From: Nostocoides japonicum T1-X7
Lineage (GTDB): Bacteria > Actinomycetota > Actinomycetes > Actinomycetales > Dermatophilaceae
NCBI RefSeq assembly: GCF_001046855.1
Contig: NZ_HF570958.1
Coordinates: 4,888,168-4,937,577, forward strand
Direction: 5' to 3'
Length of the DNA stretch: 49,410 bases
The notes under the pieces are model-generated. The model saw nothing but the letters and a program-made list of their open reading frames with translations, was not told the origin of the DNA and did no database searches. Made by a program: the position numbers and the translations under genes. Of this stretch, positions 18,456-27,081 are shown piece after piece. The first letter of the stretch is position 1. Each line of letters opens with the position of its first letter.

Positions 18456-19067
18456 ATGGCGAGCCAACCTCTCCCTATGGCGAATTCCACGAAGTCGATG
18501 ATATTCAGCCCAAGCACCGAGACATCGCTCAAGGCAGCGGCAGAGTTCATCAACACTACTTACCGGGAACCAGATGTCCTCGACATCGGCGATGCGGCGC
18601 TCGAGATGATTGCGAGGAGCTGGCACGTCGCCGAATTTGACCCCTGCGATCTGTCGGAGCTGCGCAGACTGCGGGAAGTCCGCGCCTACCTGGACGGACT
18701 GTGGCGCTCGGATGAGCAGACCCTTGTCACGCGCACGAACCAGATTCTTTCGGAAACCACCCTGCGGTTGCAGCTCGTGCGACGTGGCAGCGATACGTAC
18801 GAACTGTGCGCCCGATCGAGTGACCAATCGCTCGCCTCGCAGATCGTGGTCGCCGGCACGCTGGCGGTTGTCGAGGCGATCCAAACAGGGCAGACGTGGC
18901 GGTTCCAGGCCTGCCTGAGCGATACGTGCCGCAACGTGTTCGTCGACCTGAGCAGGAACCACTCACGCCGGTTCTGCGATCACGGCTGCGGCAACCGAGT
19001 CCATGTCGCCGCCTACCGCAAGCGACAAAGGCCGCCGACCCCGACCGGCGGCCTCCCAGACACATAG
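18456..19067 (+). CDS. CGNR zinc-finger transcriptional regulator (ABATE domain)
   Basis: The 203-residue protein has an N-terminal ABATE-type ligand domain (AAAEFINTTY ... LRRLREVRAYLDGLW) and a C-terminal CGNR zinc finger: CLSDTCRNVFVDLSRNHSRRF, then CDHGCGNRVHVAAYRKRQ, with four cysteines placed to bind zinc. CGNR proteins are presumed DNA-binding regulators. ATG 18456 is the first in-frame start after the hairpin; ATG 18477 is an alternative. It precedes the aminotransferase by 73 bases and may regulate it, giving this block two regulators. Confidence 0.88.
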   Translation: MASQPLPMANSTKSMIFSPSTETSLKAAAEFINTTYREPDVLDIGDAALEMIARSWHVAEFDPCDLSELRRLREVRAYLDGLWRSDEQTLVTRTNQILSETTLRLQLVRRGSDTYELCARSSDQSLASQIVVAGTLAVVEAIQTGQTWRFQACLSDTCRNVFVDLSRNHSRRFCDHGCGNRVHVAAYRKRQRPPTPTGGLPDT

Positions 19068-19071
19068 GTAC

Positions 19072-19085
19072 TATGTATGATGATT
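19072..19085. promoter_or_regulatory. Candidate operator before the aminotransferase
   Basis: TATGTATGATGATT shares 13 consecutive bases with 13564-13576. TACTAT at 19069-19074 could be the -10 box, so the motif would overlap the start of transcription, suiting repression. Confidence 0.5.
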
Positions 19086-19140
19086 GAGGCTGCGGCCGCA
19101 GCACCCTGCAACCCTCCGCTGACGGAGGAAAGGAGTTGGC

Positions 19141-20412
19141 ATGACCTCCCTGGAGATCTTCGACCGCCTCGAGTCCGATGTGCGCGGATACATACGCTCA
19201 TTCCCCGTCGAACTCAGCTCGGCAACCGGTACCACCATCGTGGGCGCCGACGGCACCGAGTACCTCGACTTCTTCGCTGGCGCCGGCGTGCTCAACTACG
19301 GCCACAACAACCCCGTCTTGAAACAGGCGCTCATCGACTACATCAGCCAGGACGGCATCACCCACGGCCTCGACCTTGCAACAACCGCCAAACGGGAGTT
19401 CATGGAGACCTTCGAGAAGCACATCCTCAAGCCGCGCGGACTGGAATACAAACTGCAGTTCACCGGTCCGACTGGAACCAACGCAATCGAGGCGTCGCTG
19501 AAGCTCGCGCGGCAGGTCAAGGGCCGGGCCGGAGTCGTCGCTTTCACCAACGCGTTCCACGGGGTGACAGTGGGGTCGCTGGCCTCGACCGGTAACAAGA
19601 AATTCCGGGACGCCGCCGGCTTCTCACTCGCCCACGTCGACCGGATGCCCTACGACGGGTACCTCGGCGACGACGTAGACACCCTTGACTTGTTCGAGCG
19701 CATGCTGAACGACCCGTCCAGCGGGTTGGACACACCTGCGGCCGTGATCGTGGAAGCCGTCCAGGGCGAGGGCGGCACCAACGCGGCCAGCATCCCCTGG
19801 CTCCAGCGCCTCCGGGAACTGACCGCGCAGCACGACATCCTGCTCATCCTGGATGAGATCCAGGCCGGAATCGGCCGCACCGGAACGTTCTTCGCCTTCG
19901 AGGCCGCCGGGATCGTTCCCGACATCGTGGCGCTCTCCAAGTCCATTTCAGGGTACGGATTGCCGATGGCCCTAGTGCTGCTGAAACCAGAACTCGACAT
20001 TTGGAAGCCCGCTGCGCACAGTGGCACTTTCCGAGGCAACAACCTTGCTTTCATCACCGGGAAGACCGCGATCGAGCACTACTGGACCGACACCCGGTTC
20101 GAGCAGCAGATCGCGCACAAGGCTGGGATCCTGCAAGAACGGCTCGACAAATTCGTCGCGGAATTCCCCGACTACCACCTCGCCCTGCGTGGGCGCAGCA
20201 TGATGCGCGGTATCCTCTCAACCGGCGACCACAGCTGGGCCACCCGAGTCGCCCAGCGCGCATTCGAGAAGCACATGGTGATCGAGACGTCCGGGGCGCA
20301 CAGCGAAGTGCTGAAATTCCTGACTGCCCTGACGATCGAAGACTCCGAGTTGGAACGCGGTCTCGACATCTTGCGTGACTGCATCGTCGAGACGCAGCCG
20401 AACGGGTCGTAG
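19141..20412 (+). CDS. doeD: Diaminobutyrate--2-oxoglutarate aminotransferase (DoeD/EctB family)
   Basis: The 423-residue class III PLP aminotransferase matches the EctB/DoeD group: IFDRLESDVRGYIRSFPVEL, DFFAGAGVLNYGHNNPVLK, QFTGPTGTNAIEASLKLAR and ALSKSISGYGLPMALVL containing the PLP-binding lysine. It interconverts 2,4-diaminobutyrate and aspartate semialdehyde. No ectA or ectC is near, and a DoeA-like hydrolase is, so the catabolic direction (DoeD) is more likely. ATG 19141 has GGAGGAAAGGAG upstream, a strong ribosome site. It shares the 13-bp promoter motif with the doeA/M20 promoter. Confidence 0.85.
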   Translation: MTSLEIFDRLESDVRGYIRSFPVELSSATGTTIVGADGTEYLDFFAGAGVLNYGHNNPVLKQALIDYISQDGITHGLDLATTAKREFMETFEKHILKPRGLEYKLQFTGPTGTNAIEASLKLARQVKGRAGVVAFTNAFHGVTVGSLASTGNKKFRDAAGFSLAHVDRMPYDGYLGDDVDTLDLFERMLNDPSSGLDTPAAVIVEAVQGEGGTNAASIPWLQRLRELTAQHDILLILDEIQAGIGRTGTFFAFEAAGIVPDIVALSKSISGYGLPMALVLLKPELDIWKPAAHSGTFRGNNLAFITGKTAIEHYWTDTRFEQQIAHKAGILQERLDKFVAEFPDYHLALRGRSMMRGILSTGDHSWATRVAQRAFEKHMVIETSGAHSEVLKFLTALTIEDSELERGLDILRDCIVETQPNGS

Positions 20413-20479
20413 CCGTCCGGCTTCGACCGGACGGGAGCGGCGCGAGGAAGCTGGACGCCGCAGCTCCCATCGCCGTTCC

Positions 20480-21060
20480 ACAGCGTCAGCCAACCAACAA
20501 CAGACACAGTCACTTTGCTGACTCGGTCCGCAGTGAGCGGGTCAGCAACCGCCGGGGTGTGGTCGCGAAGTTGCCGGCCCGCCAGATCTGGAAGATGTGC
20601 TTGCTGGCCATGGCGTGCCCGCTGGTCGCCGGGGCCCTGCTGTTCCTGATCATCGGCGGCGCGGTGTTCCGCGCGGACGTCTTCTCCGTCGCCGTCGTCG
20701 CAGGCACCGCCGGGACGCTGATCCTGCTGGTGGCCTACTTCATGACGAACATCGGCTCGATCAAGCTGCTCTTCTTCTCCGGCCGTTCCGAGGTCGCCCG
20801 ATGGGAGATCCTCATCCCCGCCCTCGGCTACACCATGTTCCGCAACGTCTACCCCTTCCCTTCCAAGTCGGCATGGTGGGGCCCCGGGGTCTTCCTCGCC
20901 GTCGTGGCCCTCGCCGCCCTGTGGATCCTCGCCAAGCCAGGTGCTGCCCGCCGCGCCGGGCAGCTCCTGGCTCGGCCAGGACGAGGGTCTGGCCGCCGCC
21001 GGCAGCACCACCTCGCCCGCCCCGTCCGCCGACGACCCGCAACGGACCACCCTCGCCTGA
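20480..21060 (+). pseudogene. APC-family permease, C-terminal fragment
   Basis: A frame reading KLPARQIWKMCLLAMACPLV, then hydrophobic helices, then GRSEVARWEILIPALGYTMF, RNVYPFPSKSAWWGPGVFL and VVALAALWILAKPG matches the last three or four transmembrane segments of an amino acid permease. Upstream helices are absent. Near 20945-20970 the frame appears to shift to WLGQDEGLAAAGSTTSPAPS, ending TGA at 21058-21060. Its high GC and position suggest it was the transporter of the following CoA-transferase/methylaspartate block and lost its 5' part in a rearrangement behind the aminotransferase. Confidence 0.65.
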
Positions 21061-21172
21061 CCGGCAACCGATCGACGACGACCCGTAGGAGTCGGTGGCC
21101 CCGTCCCGAAGCACTACGGGGCGGGGCCGCCGCCTGCACCCCGACAACCCGCCGACATCGAGGACTACAGCC

Positions 21173-22390
21173 ATGACCGATCCGCCCACCACCGAACCGA
21201 TTGGGTCTGCCCGCGGGCTGCCTCTGAGCGGGATCACCGTCGTCTCCTGCGAGCAGGCCGTCGCCGCCCCGCTGGCCACCCGCCACCTGGCCGACCTCGG
21301 AGCCCGCGTCATCAAGATCGAGCGACCCGACACCGGCGACTTCGCCCGCGACTACGACCAGACCGTGCACGGCATGTCCAGCCACTTCGTATGGCTCAAC
21401 CGGTCGAAGGAGAGCGTCACCCTCGATCTGAAGCACCCCGTTGCCGGGCAGGTCATGCACCGCCTCATCGACACCGCCGACGTCTTCGTGCAGAACCTCG
21501 CCCCGTCCGCCGCCGAGCGGCTCGGCCTGGGCGCCGACCGGCTGCGCGCGACCAGGCCCGGCCTGGTGGCCTGCGCCATCAGCGGCTACGGCGCCGATGG
21601 TCCCTACCGCGACGCGAAGGCGTACGACCTGCTCATCCAGTCCGAGACAGGCCTGGTGGCCATCACCGGAACCGCCGACGCGCCCGCCAAGGCGGGCATC
21701 CCTGTCGCCGACATCGCCGCCGGCATGTACGCCTATTCAGGCATCCTGGCCGCCCTGTACGACCGCACCCGCACCGGGCACGGGGCCACCCTCGAGGTCA
21801 GCCTCTTCGATGCCCTTCTGGAGTGGATGGGCTACCCCTTGGCGTACGCCATGCACGGCGGCACCGCGCCGCAGCGCACCGGCACGAGCCATGCAGCGAT
21901 CGCTCCCTACGGCACCTACCGCGCCGGCGACGGCACCGCCGTCGTCCTGTCCATCCAGAACCACCGCGAGTGGGTGGCCTTCTGCGATGACGTCCTGCGC
22001 CGACCCGATCTGGCCAGCGATGCCCGGTTCGCCACCGGCGCCGCCCGGGTCGCGCACCGGGCCGATCTCGAGGACCACATCGTCGAGGCCCTCGCCCCGC
22101 TGACTGGCGACCAACTGCAGCAGCGGCTGGGCGCCGCTGGTATCGCCTTCGCCCAGCAGCGTGAGCTGGCCGATGTCGCCTCCCACCCTCAGCTGACCGC
22201 GCGGGACCGGTGGACCCAGGTCGCCTCCCCCGTCGGCGAGCTGCCCGCGTTGCGCCCACCTGTCATCACCGCCGGGCAGACCCTTCGCATGGACCCCATC
22301 CCCGCGCTCGGCGAGCACACCACAGCGGTCCTGGCGGAGCTGGGTTACACCGCCGATCAGATCCTCGACCTTGCCGAGGGACGGTCTTGA
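21173..22390 (+). CDS. Class III (CaiB/BaiF) CoA-transferase
   Basis: The 405-residue protein shows the family order: GITVVSCEQAVAAPLATRHL, DLGARVIKIERPDTGDFARD, WLNRSKESVTLDLKHP and the catalytic aspartate D152 in AYDLLIQSETG. Class III enzymes move CoA between carboxylic acids through an aspartyl intermediate. ATG 21173 has GAGGA 8-12 bases upstream; the frame reaches upstream but is not protein-like. A second CoA-transferase sits at 24971, so the two probably handle different acids, one being mesaconate. Confidence 0.88.
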   Translation: MTDPPTTEPIGSARGLPLSGITVVSCEQAVAAPLATRHLADLGARVIKIERPDTGDFARDYDQTVHGMSSHFVWLNRSKESVTLDLKHPVAGQVMHRLIDTADVFVQNLAPSAAERLGLGADRLRATRPGLVACAISGYGADGPYRDAKAYDLLIQSETGLVAITGTADAPAKAGIPVADIAAGMYAYSGILAALYDRTRTGHGATLEVSLFDALLEWMGYPLAYAMHGGTAPQRTGTSHAAIAPYGTYRAGDGTAVVLSIQNHREWVAFCDDVLRRPDLASDARFATGAARVAHRADLEDHIVEALAPLTGDQLQQRLGAAGIAFAQQRELADVASHPQLTARDRWTQVASPVGELPALRPPVITAGQTLRMDPIPALGEHTTAVLAELGYTADQILDLAEGRS

Positions 22391-22585
22391 CCTCTCGCTC
22401 GACGCAGCATCCGTAAGGCATCGACGCCGCGACAGCCCCCACACGTAAGACCTCACTCCCACACGACTTGTCAAGTGATGTATCTGCTAGTACGATTCCG
22501 TTACACGCGGAAGCTCTAGTGGCCGCACACCCTCACGTCCGCCCAATCTCCGTTGCGATCCTCCTTCCACCTCGAAAGGTCCACC
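22391..22585. other. Leader between CoA-transferase and SDR
   Basis: This 195-base gap is AT-richer than its neighbours and holds the promoter at 22468-22496. No ORF or RNA gene is evident. Confidence 0.5.
22468..22496 (+). promoter_or_regulatory. Sigma-70-type promoter for the SDR-to-Lrp operon
   Basis: TTGTCA (22468-22473), a 17-base spacer and TACGAT (22491-22496) form a near-consensus promoter. The start codon of the SDR gene follows about 90 bases after the -10 box. Confidence 0.6.
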
Positions 22586-23344
22586 ATGACCAACACCCTC
22601 GACGGCAAGGTCGTCCTCATCACCGGCGCTGGCGGCGGCATCGGCTCGGCCACCGCACGCACCGTCGTCGCCCAGGGCGGCCACGCCCTCGTCCACGACG
22701 TCAGCGAGGCAGGAGTGAAGGCCCTGGCGGATGAGCTCGGCGACAGCGCCACCGCGCTGGTGGCCGACCTGGCGGACATGGAGGCCACCCAGCGCCTGTG
22801 GGACCAGGCGTGGGCGGTCAAGGGCTGGGTCGACGTCCTGGTCAACAACGCCGGGTTCTACCCCCCGGCCCCGCTGGACGCGACGCTCGGTGACTGGCTC
22901 GCCGTGTGGGACACCTCCCTGGCCGTCCATCTGAAGGGGCCCGCCGTGCTGTGCCGCGCCGCGGTGGCCGCCTACGCCGCCCGGCCCGACGGCGGCATCA
23001 TCATCAACCTCGCCTCCCGGGCCGCGTTCCGCGGCGAGGACCCCGACTACTGGCACTATGCCGCCGCCAAGGCCGGCGTCGTGGCGATGACCCGCACCAT
23101 CGCCCGCCAGAACGGCCGGCAGGGCGTCACCGCCTTCGCTGTCGCCCCCGGATACGTCGACACCAACCTCAACGAGGTGTTCCGCGACACCGTCGGCATC
23201 CAGGTCGCTGCCGACCAGACCGGCCTGGGCGAGGTCGCCCAAGCGCAAGACGTCGCCAACATCATCGCCTTCCTGGCCACCGGCCAGGCCCGGCACGCTA
23301 CCGGCACCACCATCGACGTCAACGGAGCCAGCTATGTCCGTTGA
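22586..23344 (+). CDS. Short-chain dehydrogenase/reductase
   Basis: The 252-residue classical SDR has the cofactor motif TGAGGGIG, NNAG, the catalytic Ser in INLASRAAF and Tyr/Lys in the YAAAK stretch. It oxidises or reduces an alcohol/carbonyl pair with NAD(P). ATG 22586 has AAAGG upstream. It overlaps the aldehyde dehydrogenase by 11 bases, so the two likely work in sequence, alcohol to aldehyde to acid. The substrate is unknown; the setting suggests a precursor of 3-methylaspartate or mesaconate. Confidence 0.9.
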   Translation: MTNTLDGKVVLITGAGGGIGSATARTVVAQGGHALVHDVSEAGVKALADELGDSATALVADLADMEATQRLWDQAWAVKGWVDVLVNNAGFYPPAPLDATLGDWLAVWDTSLAVHLKGPAVLCRAAVAAYAARPDGGIIINLASRAAFRGEDPDYWHYAAAKAGVVAMTRTIARQNGRQGVTAFAVAPGYVDTNLNEVFRDTVGIQVAADQTGLGEVAQAQDVANIIAFLATGQARHATGTTIDVNGASYVR

Positions 23345-24797
23345 CACCTCCCGCGCCCGCCTCGACGCCGACCTGCTGATCAACGGCGTCTGGGTCGAGG
23401 GCAAGGCCGGACACCTCGACAACGTCGACCCAGGCACCGGACAGCAGATCGGACACGTCAGCCTCGCTACCGGCGACCAGGTCAACGAGGCCATCACCGC
23501 CGCCGAGAGCGCCTTTGCCTCCTGGTCGACGCTGCTGCCCACCCGCCGCGGCGACATCCTCAAGCGTGCCGCGGATCTGCTGGCCGAACGCGCCGAGGAG
23601 GCGGTGGCCACCATCCTGCTCGAAACGGGCAAGACCGAAGCCGACGCCCGCGGCGAGATCGGCCGCTCGGTGGACACGCTGCGCTGGAACGGGGAACAGG
23701 CCGGCCGCATCCAGGCCACCACCTACCCCGGGATCGCGGCGGGCTCCCGCCGACAGTCCCGGCCCACGCCGCTGGGCCCGGTCGCAGTCGTCACCGCCTG
23801 GAACTTCCCCGCCGTCCTGGCCACCCGCAAGCTGGGCGCTGCCCTGGCCGCCGGGTGCACCGTCGTCTTCAAGGCCTCCGAGTTCGCGCCCGCCACCGCG
23901 CGGCTGATCGTGGAGCTGCTCCTGGAGGCCGGCCTGCCCGCTGGAGTCGTCAACCTCATCTTCGGCGACCCCGCCGCGGTGTCGGCCCAGCTGACGGCCT
24001 CCCCGGCCATCAAGGCGCTGTCCTTCACCGGATCGACCGCCGTCGGGAAGGCCCTGGCCGCGCAGGCCGCGCCCCAGCTGATCCGGACCGTCCTGGAGCT
24101 GGGCGGCCATGCCCCCGTCATCGTCATGGACGACGCCGACGTCGACCACGTCATCGCCACCACCGCCGGCGCCAAGTTCGGCTCCGCCGGCCAGTCCTGC
24201 GTCGCCCCCTCCCGGTACTTCGTCCACGAGACCCTCTACGCCCAGTTCGTGGAGAAGCTGACCGCCAAGGCTCGCTCCTACGTTCTCGGGCACGGCATCC
24301 AGGACGGTGTCACCCTCGGCGCCGTCGCGCACCAAGGCCGCGTCGACGCCCTCCTGCAGCTTGTCCAGGATGCGCAGGACCACGGCGCCACCATCACCAC
24401 CGGCGGCCAGCAGGAGCCACGCGACGGGTTCTACTTCCAGCCCACCATCGTCGCCGGACTGCCCCTGACCTCCCACGCCGCGATCCTGTCCGAGGAACCC
24501 TTCGGGCCCATCGCGACCGTCTCCTCCTTCACCACCCCCGCAGAAGCCGTCGAGGCCGCCAACGCCGCGCCCTACTCCTTCGCGGCCTACGTCTTCACCG
24601 ACTCCCTGCAGACCCGAGACGAGCTCGTGGCGGGCCTGAACGCCTCCAACATCGGCATCAACCAGCTGGCACCGTCCCTGCCCGACGTCCCCCTCGGCGG
24701 CCTCGGCAACTCCGGCTACGGCTACGAAGGCGGCACCGAAGGCATCCTCGCCTTCTGCCAGCTGCGCCTGGTCTCCGAATCCGCCGGCCGACCCTGA
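23334..24797 (+). CDS. NAD(P)-dependent aldehyde dehydrogenase, semialdehyde-type
   Basis: A full-length 487-residue ALDH: TAWNFPAVLATRKLGAALAA, FTGSTAVG, general base Glu256 in LELGGHAP and nucleophile Cys289 in GQSCVAPSR. The LELGGHAP and GYGYEGGTEG motifs are of the type in succinate-semialdehyde-like dehydrogenases. Start ATG lies within the end of the SDR gene. It probably oxidises the aldehyde made by the SDR. A 173-base GC-rich gap without motifs separates it from the next gene. Confidence 0.9.
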   Translation: MSVDTSRARLDADLLINGVWVEGKAGHLDNVDPGTGQQIGHVSLATGDQVNEAITAAESAFASWSTLLPTRRGDILKRAADLLAERAEEAVATILLETGKTEADARGEIGRSVDTLRWNGEQAGRIQATTYPGIAAGSRRQSRPTPLGPVAVVTAWNFPAVLATRKLGAALAAGCTVVFKASEFAPATARLIVELLLEAGLPAGVVNLIFGDPAAVSAQLTASPAIKALSFTGSTAVGKALAAQAAPQLIRTVLELGGHAPVIVMDDADVDHVIATTAGAKFGSAGQSCVAPSRYFVHETLYAQFVEKLTAKARSYVLGHGIQDGVTLGAVAHQGRVDALLQLVQDAQDHGATITTGGQQEPRDGFYFQPTIVAGLPLTSHAAILSEEPFGPIATVSSFTTPAEAVEAANAAPYSFAAYVFTDSLQTRDELVAGLNASNIGINQLAPSLPDVPLGGLGNSGYGYEGGTEGILAFCQLRLVSESAGRP

Positions 24798-24970
24798 CCC
24801 CAACCCCGCCTCACCCGGCACCCTTTCCCGGCGCGCCCGCCACAAGCCACGGCGCGCCCCCGGCCCCGGTCGACCCCGGCGGGCGTGACCCACCCCACCA
24901 GCCGACCGGCCTCACCCACCGTCCCCCTCCTCCCACCCATCGGCACACCCCGCCCACCCAGGAGCCCGAC

Positions 24971-26212
24971 ATGACCACCGGCACCCACCCCAGCCGCCCC
25001 CTGCCCCTGGACGGCGTCCGCATCCTGTCCCTCGAGCAGTACGGCGCCGGCCCCTTCGGGACCTCCCACCTGGCCGACCTGGGCGCCGAGGTCATCAAGA
25101 TCGAGGACCCCCGCGCCGGCGGCGACGTCGGCCGCTACGTCCCCCCCTTCGCCCAAGGCGAGGACTCCCTGTTCTTCGAAGGCCTCAACCGGGGCAAGAA
25201 GTCCATCTCCCTGGACCTGACCAGCCCCGCCGGCCGTGCCGTGTTCGAGCAGCTGGTCGCCGTCAGCCACGCCGTGTACTCCAACATGCGCGGCGACGTG
25301 CCCGCCAAGATCGGCATCACCTACGACGACCTGAAGCACCTCAACCCCGCCATCGTGTGCTGCTCCCTCAGCGGGTTCGGCACCAGCGGACCCCGACACG
25401 CCGAACCCGGCTACGACTACATCATCCAAGGCTTGACCGGCTGGATGGACGTCACCGGCGAACCCGACGGGCCCCCGACCAAGTCCGGCCTGTCAGTGGT
25501 GGACTGGTCCACCGGGTTCGTTGCCGCGCTCGCCCTGCTGGCCGGGCTGCGCGCCGCCGACCGCGACGGCATCGGCATGGACTGCGACGTCAGCCTCTAC
25601 GACACGGCCGTCAGCATGCTGTCCTACCCCGGCGTGTGGCACCTGAACGCCGGGTTCGAGCCGGCCCGGACCCGGCACTCGGCCCACCCCTCGATCGTGC
25701 CCTTCCAGGCCTTCCAAGCCAGCGACGGATGGTTCATCGTCGGCGCGGCCAAGGAGAAGTTCTGGGTCCGCGTCGCCGAGGTCGTCGGCCGGCCCGACCT
25801 GGCCACCGACCCCCAGTTCGCCACCATGGCCGCCCGACAGGTCCACTCCGAACAGCTCGTCGCCATCCTCGAGCAGATCTTCGCCGGCGACACCGTCGCC
25901 CACTGGGTCCAGGCACTGCGGGCGGCCGGCGTCCCCACCGGCGAGGTCAACTCCGTCGCCGACGCCCTTACCGACCCCCACATCCACGCCCGCGGCCTGA
26001 TCGTGGAGGCCGAGCACCCCGTCTACGGGACGGTGAAGTCACTCGCCTCCCCGGTCCGCGTCGGCGGCACCTTCGCCCCCGCTCGGCGCGCCCCCCAACG
26101 CGGCGAGCACACCCGCGAGCTGCTGGCCACCCTCACCGGCATGGACGAAACCGCCCTGAGCGACGCCGCCGCCCGCGGCGCCTTCGGGCCCGCGCTCACC
26201 ACCACGCCATGA
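24971..26212 (+). CDS. Class III CoA-transferase, putative mesaconate CoA-transferase
   Basis: A 413-residue CaiB/BaiF protein with GVRILSLEQYGAGPFGTSHL, DLGAEVIKIEDPRAGGDVGR and catalytic D149 in GYDYIIQGLTG. AGGAG sits 6-11 bases before ATG 24971. It is translationally coupled (ATGA) to the MaoC-like gene, then to methylaspartate ammonia-lyase and a CitE-like lyase. In the methylaspartate cycle, succinyl-CoA:mesaconate CoA-transferase belongs to this family, so mesaconate is the inferred substrate. Confidence 0.85.
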   Translation: MTTGTHPSRPLPLDGVRILSLEQYGAGPFGTSHLADLGAEVIKIEDPRAGGDVGRYVPPFAQGEDSLFFEGLNRGKKSISLDLTSPAGRAVFEQLVAVSHAVYSNMRGDVPAKIGITYDDLKHLNPAIVCCSLSGFGTSGPRHAEPGYDYIIQGLTGWMDVTGEPDGPPTKSGLSVVDWSTGFVAALALLAGLRAADRDGIGMDCDVSLYDTAVSMLSYPGVWHLNAGFEPARTRHSAHPSIVPFQAFQASDGWFIVGAAKEKFWVRVAEVVGRPDLATDPQFATMAARQVHSEQLVAILEQIFAGDTVAHWVQALRAAGVPTGEVNSVADALTDPHIHARGLIVEAEHPVYGTVKSLASPVRVGGTFAPARRAPQRGEHTRELLATLTGMDETALSDAAARGAFGPALTTTP

Positions 26213-27081
26213 CCGCCCACCCCGGCGTGCCGACCTGGCAGGCCCGAACCCACACCAGCGCCGACACCCTCTGCGCCGAGGCCGCAGGACACTTGCACGA
26301 CCTGCTGCTGCGCGACGGCGCTCCCCCCGTCGACGGGGACCCCCTGCCGCTGCTGTGGCACTGGCTGGCCTTCCTGCCCAGCGCCCGCCAGGACGAGCTC
26401 GGCCCGGACGGGCACCCTCAGCCCGGCGACTTCCTGCCCCCCACCCGCGGCCGCGCCCGGATGTACGCCGGTGGAGCCATCACCCTCGGCGCCGAACCGG
26501 CCCGTATCGGTCGCCAGCTGCGCCGCAGCTCCACCGTCACCGACGTCACCACCAAGACCGGGCGCACCGGCCCCCTGACGTTCGTCCAGGTGAAGCACAC
26601 CCTGACCGACAGCGGCCACACCGTCCTCACCGAACGGGCGGACCTGGTCTACCGCGACGCCCAGCGTTACCAGCGCCCGCCTCTTCCGCCGACCGAACCT
26701 GCCGCGGCATGGACCTGCACCCGACAGGTCCCCATCGACCCCACCCTGCTGTTCCGGTTCTCCGCGTTGACCTACAACGCCCACCGGATCCACTACGACC
26801 GCGACTACGCCACCGGCGTCGAGGGCTACCCCGGTCTGGTCGTCCACGGCCCCCTGCAGGCGGTCCTGCTCGCCGACGCCCTCGACCGCGCCCTGCCGGC
26901 CCGCACCGTAGCCACCTTCACCTTCCGCGGCGTCGCCCCCGCCTTCGACGACCACAACCTGCAACTGCGGGTCGCCGCCGACGACACCGACACCGTCCAA
27001 CTGGCCGCCTACAGCGCCGACCGGCTCACCATGACCGCCACCGCCACCCTCACCCCCCGCGCCGAACGGAACCCGCGATGA
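26209..27081 (+). CDS. MaoC/FAS1-type dehydratase, putative mesaconyl-CoA hydratase
   Basis: The 290-residue double-hotdog protein resembles HTD2/mesaconyl-CoA hydratases: an N-terminal half with LPLLWHWLAFLPSARQDELG, GDFLPPTRGRARMYAGGAIT and RRSSTVTDVTTKTGRTGPLT, and a C-terminal half with TLLFRFSALTYNAHRIHYDR, EGYPGLVVHGPLQAVLL. The HRIHYDRDYA stretch supplies the catalytic Asp/His. It hydrates an enoyl-CoA, here most likely mesaconyl-CoA to a methylmalyl- or citramalyl-CoA. ATGA overlaps on both sides show a tight operon. Confidence 0.82.
   Translation: MTAHPGVPTWQARTHTSADTLCAEAAGHLHDLLLRDGAPPVDGDPLPLLWHWLAFLPSARQDELGPDGHPQPGDFLPPTRGRARMYAGGAITLGAEPARIGRQLRRSSTVTDVTTKTGRTGPLTFVQVKHTLTDSGHTVLTERADLVYRDAQRYQRPPLPPTEPAAAWTCTRQVPIDPTLLFRFSALTYNAHRIHYDRDYATGVEGYPGLVVHGPLQAVLLADALDRALPARTVATFTFRGVAPAFDDHNLQLRVAADDTDTVQLAAYSADRLTMTATATLTPRAERNPR

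Noticed and set aside
19141..20412. Ectoine biosynthesis gene ectB
   Set aside because: No ectA or ectC nearby, while a DoeA-like hydrolase shares the promoter motif; the catabolic role is more likely, though the enzyme family is the same.
22487..23722. Long minus-strand frame opposite SDR/ALDH
   Set aside because: Gly/Val/Asp-rich antisense shadow of two well-supported genes; no domain or ribosome site.
23319..24893. 524-residue minus-strand frame opposite the aldehyde dehydrogenase
   Set aside because: Glycine-rich shadow caused by high third-position GC.
23855..24970. N-terminal extension of the second CoA-transferase through the ALDH gene
   Set aside because: The extension is an out-of-frame read of the ALDH; ATG 24971 has AGGAG and the family N-terminus.
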